Origin: DASSTY01 sp035760645 | GTDB lineage: Bacteria; Gemmatimonadota; Gemmatimonadetes; Gemmatimonadales; GWC2-71-9 | Direction of reading: 5' to 3' | NCBI GenBank assembly: GCA_035760645.1 | Contig: DASTSO010000134.1 | Span: forward strand, 1 to 22,228 | Length of the DNA stretch: 22,228 nucleotides | In this document: piece by piece, positions 13,526 to 21,003 of the stretch | Position numbering within the stretch: the stretch's first letter is position 1 | How the letters are laid out: each line of letters begins with the position of its first letter | The notes under the pieces: generated by a model | Told to the model about the DNA's origin: nothing | The model's input: only the letters and a program-made list of their open reading frames with translations | The model's database searches: none | Position numbers and translations under genes: made by a program

Positions 13526-16500
13526 TCAGCGACGATCGTCGGCGACGGGGGCGCGGAGGCGGTCTCCGCCGGACTCCGCGCGGGCCAGATCGGCGAGCGT
13601 GCGGCGTGCGCGGAGCGGGAGGCCGAGGTGCCGGAAGGCGAGGGCATCGAGATCGTCCTGCACCGGGCGGCCGCGTGCGGCGGCGCGGGCCAGCGCCGCG
13701 AGGTCGGCATCGCCCGGGACGGCGGCGGGGAGGGGAAGCGCTTCCACGGTACGCGCGGAGAAGCGGTGATGGCCGCTCGCGGCGGGCACGGCGCCGAGCC
13801 GCGCGACGAGCCGCAGCCAGCGGCTGTTGAGCCAGGCGGCGAGCGCGTGCGCTTCGCCCGCCGAGCGGACCGGGGCGACGTAGCAGGTGTTGAGCGGGAC
13901 GAGGCGCGCGGCCGCCTCCCCCGTGAGCGCCGCGGCCTGGAGCCGGCGCGCCAGATCGGCCCAGACGACGCGGTGCGGTGCGCAGGCGGGTGTGGTGCGG
14001 AAGAGCGTCCACGGCGGGCCGCCGTCGTAGTCGCTGCGTGCGAGGAGGCGCGGGCGCGCGGGCGCGAGGTGAGCGGCGGCCCGGGGCGGCAGCGCCGCCA
14101 GCGGCCGGCCCGCGGCGTCGCAGGGCCAGAGGAGCCGGGTGCGCTGGCGGCAGCGGAACGGCGCCACGTCCCGGCCCCGCACCGCCCAGCGCAGCACCGC
14201 GTCCTCGACGTCGTCGGGCGGGTCGAGGAAGAGGTCGTTGGCGCCGGTCTTCACGCCGAGCTGGCAGCGGACGCGGTCGCCCAGGCGGGGGTGATGCGCC
14301 AGCGCGGCCAGCGCCTCGCGCAGCGGGTCGGGGACCAGCACCCACGGTGCGCCGCCGCCCGCGGCGAGCGCGGCCTGCGCGACGCGCGTGGCCGGGCGCC
14401 CGGCGTCGCGCCCGTCGTATCTCGCCTCGGTGGTGTCGGGGGACGCCGGCGTGGCTCGCAGCGTGGTGCGCACGGCGTGCCCGGACGCGGGCGGCCGCGT
14501 GGCGGCGACGAGCGCGAGCGGGTAGACCGTCGCCTCGAAGCGCGCTGCGGGTGCGTCGGTGAGGTCGGCCACGGTGTGGAGCGTGGTACGGGTGGCGAGG
14601 GCGTGGCGCGCCCGGGCCCCATAGCCCGCGGTGGCGAGCTTCGCGGGGACGAGCATCGCGACCACGCCGCCGGGCGCGGCGAGCGTGGTGGCCCGCTCGA
14701 GGAAGGCGACGGCGAGATCGGGCCGGTGCGCGAAGCCGGGCCCGGCGCCGCGCCACCAGCGGTAGCGCTCCGCGAGATGCGCGCGCGTCGCGGCCGGTAG
14801 CGCCTCGGCGCGCACCCAGGGCGGGTTGCCGACGACGAGATCGAAGCCGCCCCGGCTCATGACGTCGGCGAACTGCACCTCGTAGGCGAACCACGGCACC
14901 TCGCCCGTGCGACCGAGATGCCGGCGCGCGCGGCGGAGGCGCCGGCGCCGCGCGCGGGCCTCGGCCAGGCGCGCCCGCAGGGCGGCATCGAGCCCCCGCC
15001 GCGCCTCGAGCAGGGTCGGCGCGCGCGCCTCGGCGAGACACGCGGCGACGACCGCGTCGGTGCGCCGCTCCGCCTCGTCCAGGAGCTCGCGCAGGGCGCC
15101 CGCCTCCGCGCGGCGCAGCTCGCGGACGAGGGCGCGCTTGAAGTCCCCGGTGGCGTCGGTGACGCGCCGGCGGAGCACGCCGAGCGCCGCGCCGCGCTCG
15201 GCGCCGAGCGGCGGGAGATCGGGCAGCCCCGCGAGCCCGTCCACGAGGCTGTCGCCCTGCCGCACGAGGGTGTCGAGGTTGGGGAGCGGGCGCACGAGCG
15301 CCGCGGCCGTGGTCTCGTCGTCGGCGACGACCGAGAGCCAGAGCCGCAGCTCGGTGAGCCGCACCGCCGTCGCGTCGCGGTCGACGCCGAAGAGCGAGTG
15401 CCGCAGCACCGCGCGCTTGAGCGCGGCGGTGGGGCGCGGCTCGCCGGTGCGGGTGTCCGGGACGGTGCGTCGCGCGCGCAGGGTGGCCAGCCGCTCGAGC
15501 GCGCCGAGGAGGAAGGCCCCGGAGCCGACGGCGGGATCCAGCAGCGTGAGCCGCGTGAGCGTGTCGAGGGCCGCCGGTTCGCCCGCGCGGAGCCGGCGGT
15601 CGGCCTCGTCCGTCGAGGTGCCGAGCCGGTAGGCGGCGTGCACCGCGAGCCCCTCGTCGAGGAGCCGGGCGACGAGGGCCGCGGGCGTGTAGAAGGTGCC
15701 CGAACCGCGGCGCGCCTCGGGGGCCATGAGCCCCTCGAAGACGCGGCCCAGCATGTCGGGGGCGATCCCGGTGCCGGGTGCGCGCTCGTCCACGGTGAAG
15801 TGGAACCGCTCGAAGAGGCGGTCGAAGGCGTCGCGCCAGAGGTGGTTGGGGACGTCGCCGCGCCAGCGGCGCTCGAGCGGGTGCGGCTCGAAGAGGCCGC
15901 CGTTGAGGAAGGGGATCGCGCCGAAGGCCCGCGCGCCGCGGCCACGCTCGACCGCCCGGCGGTTGAGGGTGCCGAAGAAGAGCGGGCGGAAGAGGTCGCG
16001 GTGGAGCCGCCGGCCGCGCGCGAGCCCGCGCTCGACCTGGCGCGCGAGAAACGCCTCGTCGCCCGCAAGCCAGCCCTTGCTCTGGACGAAGTAGAGGAAG
16101 AGGACGCGGCTCAGCTGCAGCAGCGCCAGCTCCCGCCGCTCCGCCGCGTCGAGCCGCGCGCCGGCGTGGCGCGCAGCCGCCCCGCGCGCCGCGGCCTGTG
16201 CCTCGCCGAGCCCGTCGGTCATGCGCTCGAGCGCGCCGCGGAACTCGAGGAAGAAGCGCCGCCCGACGCCTTCGCCCGCGAGCGCGTCGGCGATGGCCGC
16301 GGCGCGCGCGCTCAGTCCCGCGGCCCGCGCATCGGCCACGCGCGCGAGGCAGGCGAGCGCGATGCGGCCGGGCGCCGCAGGCTCGACGGCGAGCACCGGC
16401 CGCGCGCCCCAGGCGACCGCGACCGCGAGCCGGTGGCCGAGCGGGTCGCGCGCGAGCAGCGCGGCGGGCCGGCCGCCGGCGGCGAGTCGCGCGGCCACGC

Positions 16501-16747
16501 GGGCGGCGAGCGCCGCCGGGTCCTCGCCCTCGAGGCCGAACCACGGGAGCTCGCCGCTGCGCCCGACGAGCGCCGCGCGTCGGATCCGCTCGCCCAGGCG
16601 CACCCCCGTGCGTCCGCCGTCACGCGTCACGCCGAGCCACGGCGCCGGCGCGAGCTCCTGCCAGAGCGGCTCGGCGCCGAGCGCGGCGGCGAGCCGCGGC
16701 AGATCGGTGAACTCCCTGCACCCTGCGAGCACCTGCGCGATCGACAC
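13526..16747 (-). CDS. Large Eco57I-type adenine-N6 DNA methyltransferase with target-recognition domain
   Basis: A 1073-residue class I SAM-dependent DNA methyltransferase, making N6-methyladenine. Seen: FYTPAALVARLLDEG (motif X, about 352), LLDPAVGSGAFLLGALERLA (motif I, about 402), VDRDATAVRLTELRLWL (motif II, about 455) and DLVVGNPPWVRAEAL (motif IV NPPW, 641-644). A long Arg-rich helical insert (about 525-615) separates motifs II and IV. The LGVKTGANDLFLDP pattern and what follows (about 780-1010) resemble the Eco57I/TaqI target-recognition region. N-terminal 200 residues include LAVAVAWGARPVLAVEP and a RRFFLEFRGALERM helix as in large Type IIG-like methylases, but I see no PD-(D/E)xK nuclease triad. 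GTG 16747 has GGAG 8 nt upstream. The gene lies just before the helicase, so the two should act together as a modification/translocation module. Confidence 0.92.
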   Translation of the reverse strand: MSIAQVLAGCREFTDLPRLAAALGAEPLWQELAPAPWLGVTRDGGRTGVRLGERIRRAALVGRSGELPWFGLEGEDPAALAARVAARLAAGGRPAALLARDPLGHRLAVAVAWGARPVLAVEPAAPGRIALACLARVADARAAGLSARAAAIADALAGEGVGRRFFLEFRGALERMTDGLGEAQAAARGAAARHAGARLDAAERRELALLQLSRVLFLYFVQSKGWLAGDEAFLARQVERGLARGRRLHRDLFRPLFFGTLNRRAVERGRGARAFGAIPFLNGGLFEPHPLERRWRGDVPNHLWRDAFDRLFERFHFTVDERAPGTGIAPDMLGRVFEGLMAPEARRGSGTFYTPAALVARLLDEGLAVHAAYRLGTSTDEADRRLRAGEPAALDTLTRLTLLDPAVGSGAFLLGALERLATLRARRTVPDTRTGEPRPTAALKRAVLRHSLFGVDRDATAVRLTELRLWLSVVADDETTAAALVRPLPNLDTLVRQGDSLVDGLAGLPDLPPLGAERGAALGVLRRRVTDATGDFKRALVRELRRAEAGALRELLDEAERRTDAVVAACLAEARAPTLLEARRGLDAALRARLAEARARRRRLRRARRHLGRTGEVPWFAYEVQFADVMSRGGFDLVVGNPPWVRAEALPAATRAHLAERYRWWRGAGPGFAHRPDLAVAFLERATTLAAPGGVVAMLVPAKLATAGYGARARHALATRTTLHTVADLTDAPAARFEATVYPLALVAATRPPASGHAVRTTLRATPASPDTTEARYDGRDAGRPATRVAQAALAAGGGAPWVLVPDPLREALAALAHHPRLGDRVRCQLGVKTGANDLFLDPPDDVEDAVLRWAVRGRDVAPFRCRQRTRLLWPCDAAGRPLAALPPRAAAHLAPARPRLLARSDYDGGPPWTLFRTTPACAPHRVVWADLARRLQAAALTGEAAARLVPLNTCYVAPVRSAGEAHALAAWLNSRWLRLVARLGAVPAASGHHRFSARTVEALPLPAAVPGDADLAALARAAARGRPVQDDLDALAFRHLGLPLRARRTLADLARAESGGDRLRAPVADDRR

Positions 16748-16872
16748 CGGCCCGGCTCCGCGGAGAGGACGCGGGGACGATGGCGCCGGGCGATGTGGGG
16801 CGCGGTATCAGGCCGCTGCGCGGCGGGGCGAAAGCGCGCGGCGCGGGCTCGCGAGGACCGTCGAGGAGCGTC

Positions 16873-18039
16873 CTACCGTCCTACGCCGTACGTCCGCCCC
16901 CGCCATTCCACCCGCCGGTGCCCCCGCCACGTCGAGCGCAGCACGATGTAGAGCGTCATCAGCGCGCCGAGCGGGTAGGCGAGCCCCGAGCGCGCGCCCA
17001 TCCGCATCGCGCCGCTCAGGAGCATCCAGAAGAGCGCGGAGAGGACGACCGCCGCCCCGGCCGGCGCCACCACCGCGCCGGCCGCGAGCCCCGGCACGAG
17101 CGACACGCCGGCGAGCGCCGCGACGAGGGCGGCGGGCGGCACGAGCCAGAAGAGCATCGCGACGGCGAGCATGGCGGGGACGAGCGCGCGCAACACGGGC
17201 TCGTCGGGAAAGGAGCGGCGGCCGCCGAGATAGACGTTCTTCGACCACCCCTCGACGAGCTGCGGGAGGCTGCGGTACATGCGCGTCGCCATCAGCGACT
17301 CGGCGAAGGCGAACCACACCTTGAGGCCGCGCCGGAAGTACGCCTGCGCGAGCGCGAGGTCCTCGGCCACCTCGTGCCGCACCGCCGCGTGCGTCCCCAC
17401 GGCCTCGTAGCCCGCGCGGGTGACGAGGATGAACTGCCCGTTGGCGATCACGTCGCGGGCGCGCCGCGCGCGGTTCACGGCGCGCGGGTGATAGCGGACG
17501 CCCAGCAGGAACCAGATCTGCGGCATCACGGCGCGCTCCCAGAACGTCACCGCGAGCTGCCGCGGCGCGATCGTGAGCAGGGCCGCGTCCTCCGCCTCGA
17601 GCGCGCCGACGGCGTGGGCGAGGAGCGCGGGCGCGTGCACCGTGTCGGCGTCGGTGAAGAGCACGAGGTCGCCGCGCGCGGCCCGGTAGCCCTGCTCGCA
17701 CGCCCACGGCTTGCCGTACCAGCCGTCGGGGAGCTCGCCGCCGTGCACGAGCCGCACGCGCGCGTCGGCCGCCGCGAGCCGCGCGACGATCGCCGCGGTG
17801 GCGTCGGTCGAGCGGTCGTCCACCACGATCACCTCGAGCGGCGCGTAGGTGCTCGCGAGGATCGAGGTCACCACCGTCGCGATCGTCTCGGCCTCGTTGC
17901 GCGCGGGGATGACGACGCTGACGAACCGGCCGCGGGCGGGCGGGTAGCGCGTGAGCTGCGGCTCCTGGCGCGCCAGGCGGACCAGCGTGCCGTAGGGCAG
18001 GAGCCAGGGAAGGGCGGGGAGGAGCGCGGCGAGCGTCAG
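16873..18039 (-). CDS. Membrane GT2 family glycosyltransferase (non-standard start)
   Basis: An inverting GT-A glycosyltransferase with membrane segments. Reading upstream of the first canonical start (GTG 17874) gives the true first strand VSVVIPARNEAETIATVVTS and, before it, a hydrophobic helix ALLPALPWLLPYGTLVRLAR; both belong to the family, so the gene must begin further up. No ATG, GTG or TTG occurs in frame from 17877 to 18063; CTG 18039 is used here as the best guess. Then come VIVVDDRSTDATAAIV, LPDGWYGKPWACEQGYRAA, the donor-binding FTDADT, and a catalytic-like HEVAEDLALAQAYFRRG. Four or so C-terminal helices follow. The GWYGKPWA pattern is typical of CrtQ/CruC/HpnB-like enzymes that glycosylate carotenoids or polyprenoid lipids; substrate uncertain. 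It lies 22 nt after the RsbRD-like gene on the same strand. The 125 bp between it and the methyltransferase gene hold only a weak 5-bp hairpin. Confidence 0.8.
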   Translation of the reverse strand: MTLAALLPALPWLLPYGTLVRLARQEPQLTRYPPARGRFVSVVIPARNEAETIATVVTSILASTYAPLEVIVVDDRSTDATAAIVARLAAADARVRLVHGGELPDGWYGKPWACEQGYRAARGDLVLFTDADTVHAPALLAHAVGALEAEDAALLTIAPRQLAVTFWERAVMPQIWFLLGVRYHPRAVNRARRARDVIANGQFILVTRAGYEAVGTHAAVRHEVAEDLALAQAYFRRGLKVWFAFAESLMATRMYRSLPQLVEGWSKNVYLGGRRSFPDEPVLRALVPAMLAVAMLFWLVPPAALVAALAGVSLVPGLAAGAVVAPAGAAVVLSALFWMLLSGAMRMGARSGLAYPLGALMTLYIVLRSTWRGHRRVEWRGRTYGVGR

Positions 18040-18061
18040 CGGGGACGGTCCGCGGGAGCTG

Positions 18062-18619
18062 TCAGCGGTGGCGGAGCACGAGGGCGAGCTGCTGCTCGAG
18101 CCCGGCGAGCTGCCGGTCGAGCTCGGCCGGGTCGTGGTGGTCCTGCGATCCCGGCACGCCGCCCTGGGTGAAGAGCGTGGCGACGAGCGCGTCGGTGTAG
18201 CCCACGACCGCGATCGCGACCCCGCGGTCGAGCACCCGGTTGAGCCGCAGCATGATCGCCATGCCCTGGCGCGCGCGCATGGCGGCGAGCACCGGGGCGA
18301 GGCCGCGGATCAGCAGCTCGCGCAGGTACTGCAGCTCTTCCACCACCTCGCCCGCGGCGAGGCCGCGCGCCGCGGCCACCCGGCCGTAGTGCTCCGTGAC
18401 CTCGCTCCAGACGGTCTTGACTTCACGGCGGAAGGGGCCGACCATCTCGGTCAGCACATCGATGATGAGACGGAACTGGCGCTCGACGGTGGCGCGGGGG
18501 ATCGTGCCCGTGGCGGTGAGGCGGTCCCCGAGCCACTCGGCCCACTGAGTGACCATCGGGTCCCGCATCTCGGCGATCACCCGACCGGCAGCGAGCAACG
18601 CGGGCTGCGACGCGCGCAA
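18062..18619 (-). CDS. Helical protein, RsbRD-N-like
   Basis: A roughly 185-residue all-helical cytoplasmic protein. The pattern VTQWAEWLGDRL near the start, a repeated long-helix design (RATVERQFRLIIDVLTEMVG; VVEELQYLRELLIRGLAPVL) and an Arg-rich LRLNRVLDRGVAIAVVGYTD resemble the N-terminal domain of RsbRD co-antagonists and related helical sensor domains of histidine kinases. No catalytic domain follows, so it would be a stand-alone sensory or stress-signalling domain; this is tentative. A TTG at 18649 lies inside the -10 box of the likely promoter, so it is a poor start; TTG 18619 has GGGAG six nt upstream and is preferred, with ATG 18568 as the shorter option. It is upstream of, and probably co-transcribed with, the GT2 gene. 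Confidence 0.6.
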   Translation of the reverse strand: MRASQPALLAAGRVIAEMRDPMVTQWAEWLGDRLTATGTIPRATVERQFRLIIDVLTEMVGPFRREVKTVWSEVTEHYGRVAAARGLAAGEVVEELQYLRELLIRGLAPVLAAMRARQGMAIMLRLNRVLDRGVAIAVVGYTDALVATLFTQGGVPGSQDHHDPAELDRQLAGLEQQLALVLRHR

Positions 18620-18647
18620 GCCGTGCTCCCGAGTGAGTGGAAGGCCC

Positions 18648-18677
18648 AATTTAACGACGGAGACCGGATGGGGTCAA
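18648..18677 (-). promoter_or_regulatory. Sigma-70-like promoter (TTGACC-N18-TAAATT) of the RsbRD-like/GT2 unit
   Basis: On the minus strand TTGACC (18677-18672), 18-nt spacer, TAAATT (18653-18648). The -35 box lies inside the first codons of the divergent LD-carboxypeptidase gene. It predicts a short leader ending in GGGAG and TTG 18619. Confidence 0.6.
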
Positions 18678-19636
18678 AACCGCTGGTGCGCCCCCCGCAA
18701 CTCGCGCCGGGGAGCCGGGTTGCGCTCGTCGCCCCGGCGGGCCCGCTGCTCGAGCGCGACGACGTCGCCCGCGCCGCGGAGCTCTGCCGCGCCCTGGGCT
18801 TCGAGCCGCTGCCGGGCCGCCACGCCCTCGCCCGCCACGGCTTCTACGCCGGCACCGACGCCGAGCGGCTCGCGGACCTCAACGGCGCGCTCCGCGACGA
18901 CGGCGTCGATGCCGTCTGGTGCATCCGCGGCGGCGTCGGCCTCACGCGCATCCTCGACCGCGTCGACTACGCCGCCCTCGCGCGGCGCCCGCGGCCCATC
19001 ATCGGCTTCAGCGACGTCACCGCGCTGCTCGTCGCGGCGTGGGTCGAGACCGGCGTGGTCACCTTCCACGGCCCCACCGCGCGCGCGAGCATGCCGGCCT
19101 TCGCGCGCCGGCACTTCGAGCGCGTGCTGGGCGACGCGGCGCCCGCCGGCGTGCTCGAGCCTCTCCCGCAGCCTGCCGACGTCCTCGTCAGTCAGCAGAA
19201 CCGGGTCGTCGCCCTCGCCGGCGGCGTCGCCGAGGGGCCGCTCGTCGGCGGGAATCTCACGCTGCTGCAGTGCCTCGCCGGGACGCGCTTCGCCCCGCCG
19301 CTCGAGGGCGCGATCCTCTTCCTCGAGGACGTGGGCGAGGACCTCTACCGGGTGGACCGCACCCTCGCCCATCTGCGTCTCGCCGGCTGGCTCGACCGGC
19401 TCGCGGGCGTCGCCGTCGGCCGCTTCACCGAGATGCGCCGCCTGAGCGGCGACGGCGGGATGGGCTTCGACGAGGTGCTCGTCGAGTATTTCCTGCCGCT
19501 CGGCATCCCGGTCGTCTACGGCCTGCCGTTCGGCCACATCGACGACCAGTGGACCCTCCCCGTCGGCGTCCGCGCGCGGCTCGATGCGGGGGCGCGGACG
19601 GTGGAGCTCCTGGAGAGCGCAGTCCGCGCAGGGTGA
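18668..19636 (+). CDS. ldcA: LD-carboxypeptidase (peptidase family S66)
   Basis: A 322-residue Ser peptidase of the S66 family. LD-carboxypeptidases remove the terminal D-Ala from tetrapeptide muropeptides during peptidoglycan recycling. The Ser-Glu-His triad is visible: S115 in PIIGFSDVTALL, E220 in AILFLEDVGEDLYRVDR and H290 in YGLPFGHIDDQWTLPVG. The opening SRVALVAPAGPLLERDDVAR, the IRGGVGLTRILDRVDY region and the GGNLTLLQCLAGT stretch are typical. No signal peptide, consistent with the cytoplasmic recycling enzyme. GGAG with a 5-nt spacer precedes ATG 18668. Length is normal. Microcin-immunity MccF-type enzymes share the fold, but the neighbours do not suggest that role. Confidence 0.94.
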   Translation: MGSKPLVRPPQLAPGSRVALVAPAGPLLERDDVARAAELCRALGFEPLPGRHALARHGFYAGTDAERLADLNGALRDDGVDAVWCIRGGVGLTRILDRVDYAALARRPRPIIGFSDVTALLVAAWVETGVVTFHGPTARASMPAFARRHFERVLGDAAPAGVLEPLPQPADVLVSQQNRVVALAGGVAEGPLVGGNLTLLQCLAGTRFAPPLEGAILFLEDVGEDLYRVDRTLAHLRLAGWLDRLAGVAVGRFTEMRRLSGDGGMGFDEVLVEYFLPLGIPVVYGLPFGHIDDQWTLPVGVRARLDAGARTVELLESAVRAG

Positions 19637-19678
19637 GCGCGCGGTGAGGTGACCCGCGCCGGTGCCGATCGAGGCCGC

Positions 19679-20941
19679 ATGACGACGCAGAAGACCGGCA
19701 GGCTCCGCCGTCTCCTCTCCACCTGCGGCCCCGGCATCGTGAGCGGCGCCGCGGACGACGACCCGTCGGGGATCGGGACCTACTCGATCGCCGGGGCGCA
19801 GTTCGGGACCGCCTTCCTCTGGACCGCGCTCCTCACCTGGCCGCTCATGGCCGTGGTGCAGATGACCTGCGCGCGGATCGGCATGGTCACGGGGCGCGGG
19901 CTCATGGCGGGCCTGCGGCAGCGCTTCCCGCGCTGGGCGCTCCTCGGCGTCGCGCTCGCCCTCTTCCTCGCCAACACCTTCAACGTCGGCGCCGATCTCG
20001 CCGCGATGGGCGAGGCGGGCACGCTCCTCGTCCCGGCGGTGCCGGCCGGCGTCTGGGTGTTCGTCTGCGGGATCGGGATCACGTGGGCGACGATCGAGAT
20101 CGCCTATGCGAACATCGCGCGGGTGCTCGAGGGGCTCGCGCTCGTCCTCTTCGCCTACGTGATCACGGCGGCGCTCGTCGTCACCGACTGGGGCGCGGTG
20201 CTCCGCGCGGCGGTGACGCCCCGCATCCCCGGCGGCGGCTGGGCGACCCTCGTCGCCATTCTCGGCACGACGATCAGCCCCTACCTCTTCTTCTGGCAGG
20301 CCTCGGAGGAGGTGGAGGAGGAGAAGGCGCGGGGCCGCCGCTTCCGGCGGCAGCGCACCGGCGCCACCGCGCGCGAGCTCGCCGACCGCCGGCTCGACGT
20401 GGCGAGCGGCGCGTTCTTCTCCGAGCTCGTGATGTTCTTCATCATCCTCACGACCGCCGTGACGCTCCACGAGCACGGCGTCACCTCGGTCCGGACCGGC
20501 GCGGAGGCCGCCCGCGCGCTGCGTCCCCTGGCCGGGCGCTTCGCCGAGCTGCTCTACGCCCTCGGCATCTTCGGCACCGGGCTCCTCGCGATCCCCACCC
20601 TCACCGCGTCGGCCGCGTACGCGGCGGCGGAGATCTTCGGCTGGCGGCAGGGACTGAGCCAGCCGTTCCGCCGGGCGCGCGCCTTCTACGGCGTCGTGAT
20701 CCTCGCGACGGTCGCCGGGATCGCGCTCCAGTGGGTCGGGCTCGATCCGCTGCACGCGCTCTTCTATTCGGCCGTGGTGAACGGCGTGCTCGCGCCGCTC
20801 CTGCTCGCCGCCATCCTCGTCGTCGCGCGCGACGCGACGCTCATGCAGGGCCAGCCGAGCCCGCGCGTCGCGCTCGTCGTGCTCGGCGCCGCGACGCTGC
20901 TCATGGGCGCGGGCGTGGTCGTGATGTTCGCGACCCTGTGA
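19679..20941 (+). CDS. NRAMP-fold divalent metal transporter, atypical metal site
   Basis: A 420-residue inner-membrane transporter of the NRAMP superfamily with about eleven helices. Helix 1 carries GPGIVSGAADDDPSGIGTYS, where standard Mn/Fe transporters have DPGN: the aspartate (D28) stays, the asparagine does not. Helix 6 reads TTISPYLFFWQASEEVEEEK (from about 198), replacing the usual MPHN and so lacking the metal-binding methionine. An unusually long, charged loop of about 30 residues (KARGRRFRRQRTG...) follows. These changes are seen in NRAMP-related groups that include Mg2+ transporters, so the ion cannot be assumed to be Mn2+. ATG 19679 with GAGG four nt upstream is preferred over GTG 19649. 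It follows the LD-carboxypeptidase by 42 nt and could share its transcript. Confidence 0.88.
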   Translation: MTTQKTGRLRRLLSTCGPGIVSGAADDDPSGIGTYSIAGAQFGTAFLWTALLTWPLMAVVQMTCARIGMVTGRGLMAGLRQRFPRWALLGVALALFLANTFNVGADLAAMGEAGTLLVPAVPAGVWVFVCGIGITWATIEIAYANIARVLEGLALVLFAYVITAALVVTDWGAVLRAAVTPRIPGGGWATLVAILGTTISPYLFFWQASEEVEEEKARGRRFRRQRTGATARELADRRLDVASGAFFSELVMFFIILTTAVTLHEHGVTSVRTGAEAARALRPLAGRFAELLYALGIFGTGLLAIPTLTASAAYAAAEIFGWRQGLSQPFRRARAFYGVVILATVAGIALQWVGLDPLHALFYSAVVNGVLAPLLLAAILVVARDATLMQGQPSPRVALVVLGAATLLMGAGVVVMFATL

Positions 20942-20971
20942 GCCGATGTGATCGGCTCGCCGATGTGATCG
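20941..20971 (+). repeat. Direct and inverted repeats after the transporter gene
   Basis: GCCGATGTGATCG occurs at 20942-20954 and 20959-20971. The first copy also forms the hairpin AGCCGAT-GTG-ATCGGCT (20941-20957), touching the TGA stop. A third partial copy GATCGTCTT recurs near 20984. No T-run follows the stem; this may be a weak terminator or an operator for the next gene. Confidence 0.5.
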
Positions 20972-20991
20972 TCTTGCCGCCGCGATCGTCT

Positions 20992-20997
20992 TAGCTT
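20992..20997 (+). promoter_or_regulatory. -10 box TAGCTT, leaderless promoter of the hydrolase gene
   Basis: TAGCTT ends 6 nt before ATG 21004 with no Shine-Dalgarno, matching the other leaderless starts in the window. Confidence 0.45.
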
Positions 20998-21003
20998 CCA
21001 GCC

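Noticed and set aside
10660..13830. A 1056-residue open frame on the plus strand
   Set aside because: It is antisense to the HAD and helicase genes, extremely Arg/Glu/Gly-rich, and lacks any domain pattern; long antisense frames are expected in DNA this GC-rich.
13065..16544. A 1159-residue open frame on the minus strand
   Set aside because: Out of frame with the methyltransferase, whose motifs are all in the other frame; composition is almost only Arg/Ala/Gly/Pro.
11203..16747. A complete DISARM or BREX system
   Set aside because: Only a methyltransferase and a helicase are present. No DrmA, DrmB, DrmC, PglZ, BrxC or BrxL-like protein is readable in the flanks, which are ordinary metabolic and envelope genes.
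11203..16747. A mobile genetic island
   Set aside because: No integrase, transposase, direct-repeat ends or tRNA gene was seen, and base composition and codon use look like the neighbours.
14918..16951. A 677-residue Glu/Arg-rich open frame on the plus strand
   Set aside because: Mirror image of the methyltransferase gene; high Glu/Arg content is the usual complement of Leu/Ala codons.
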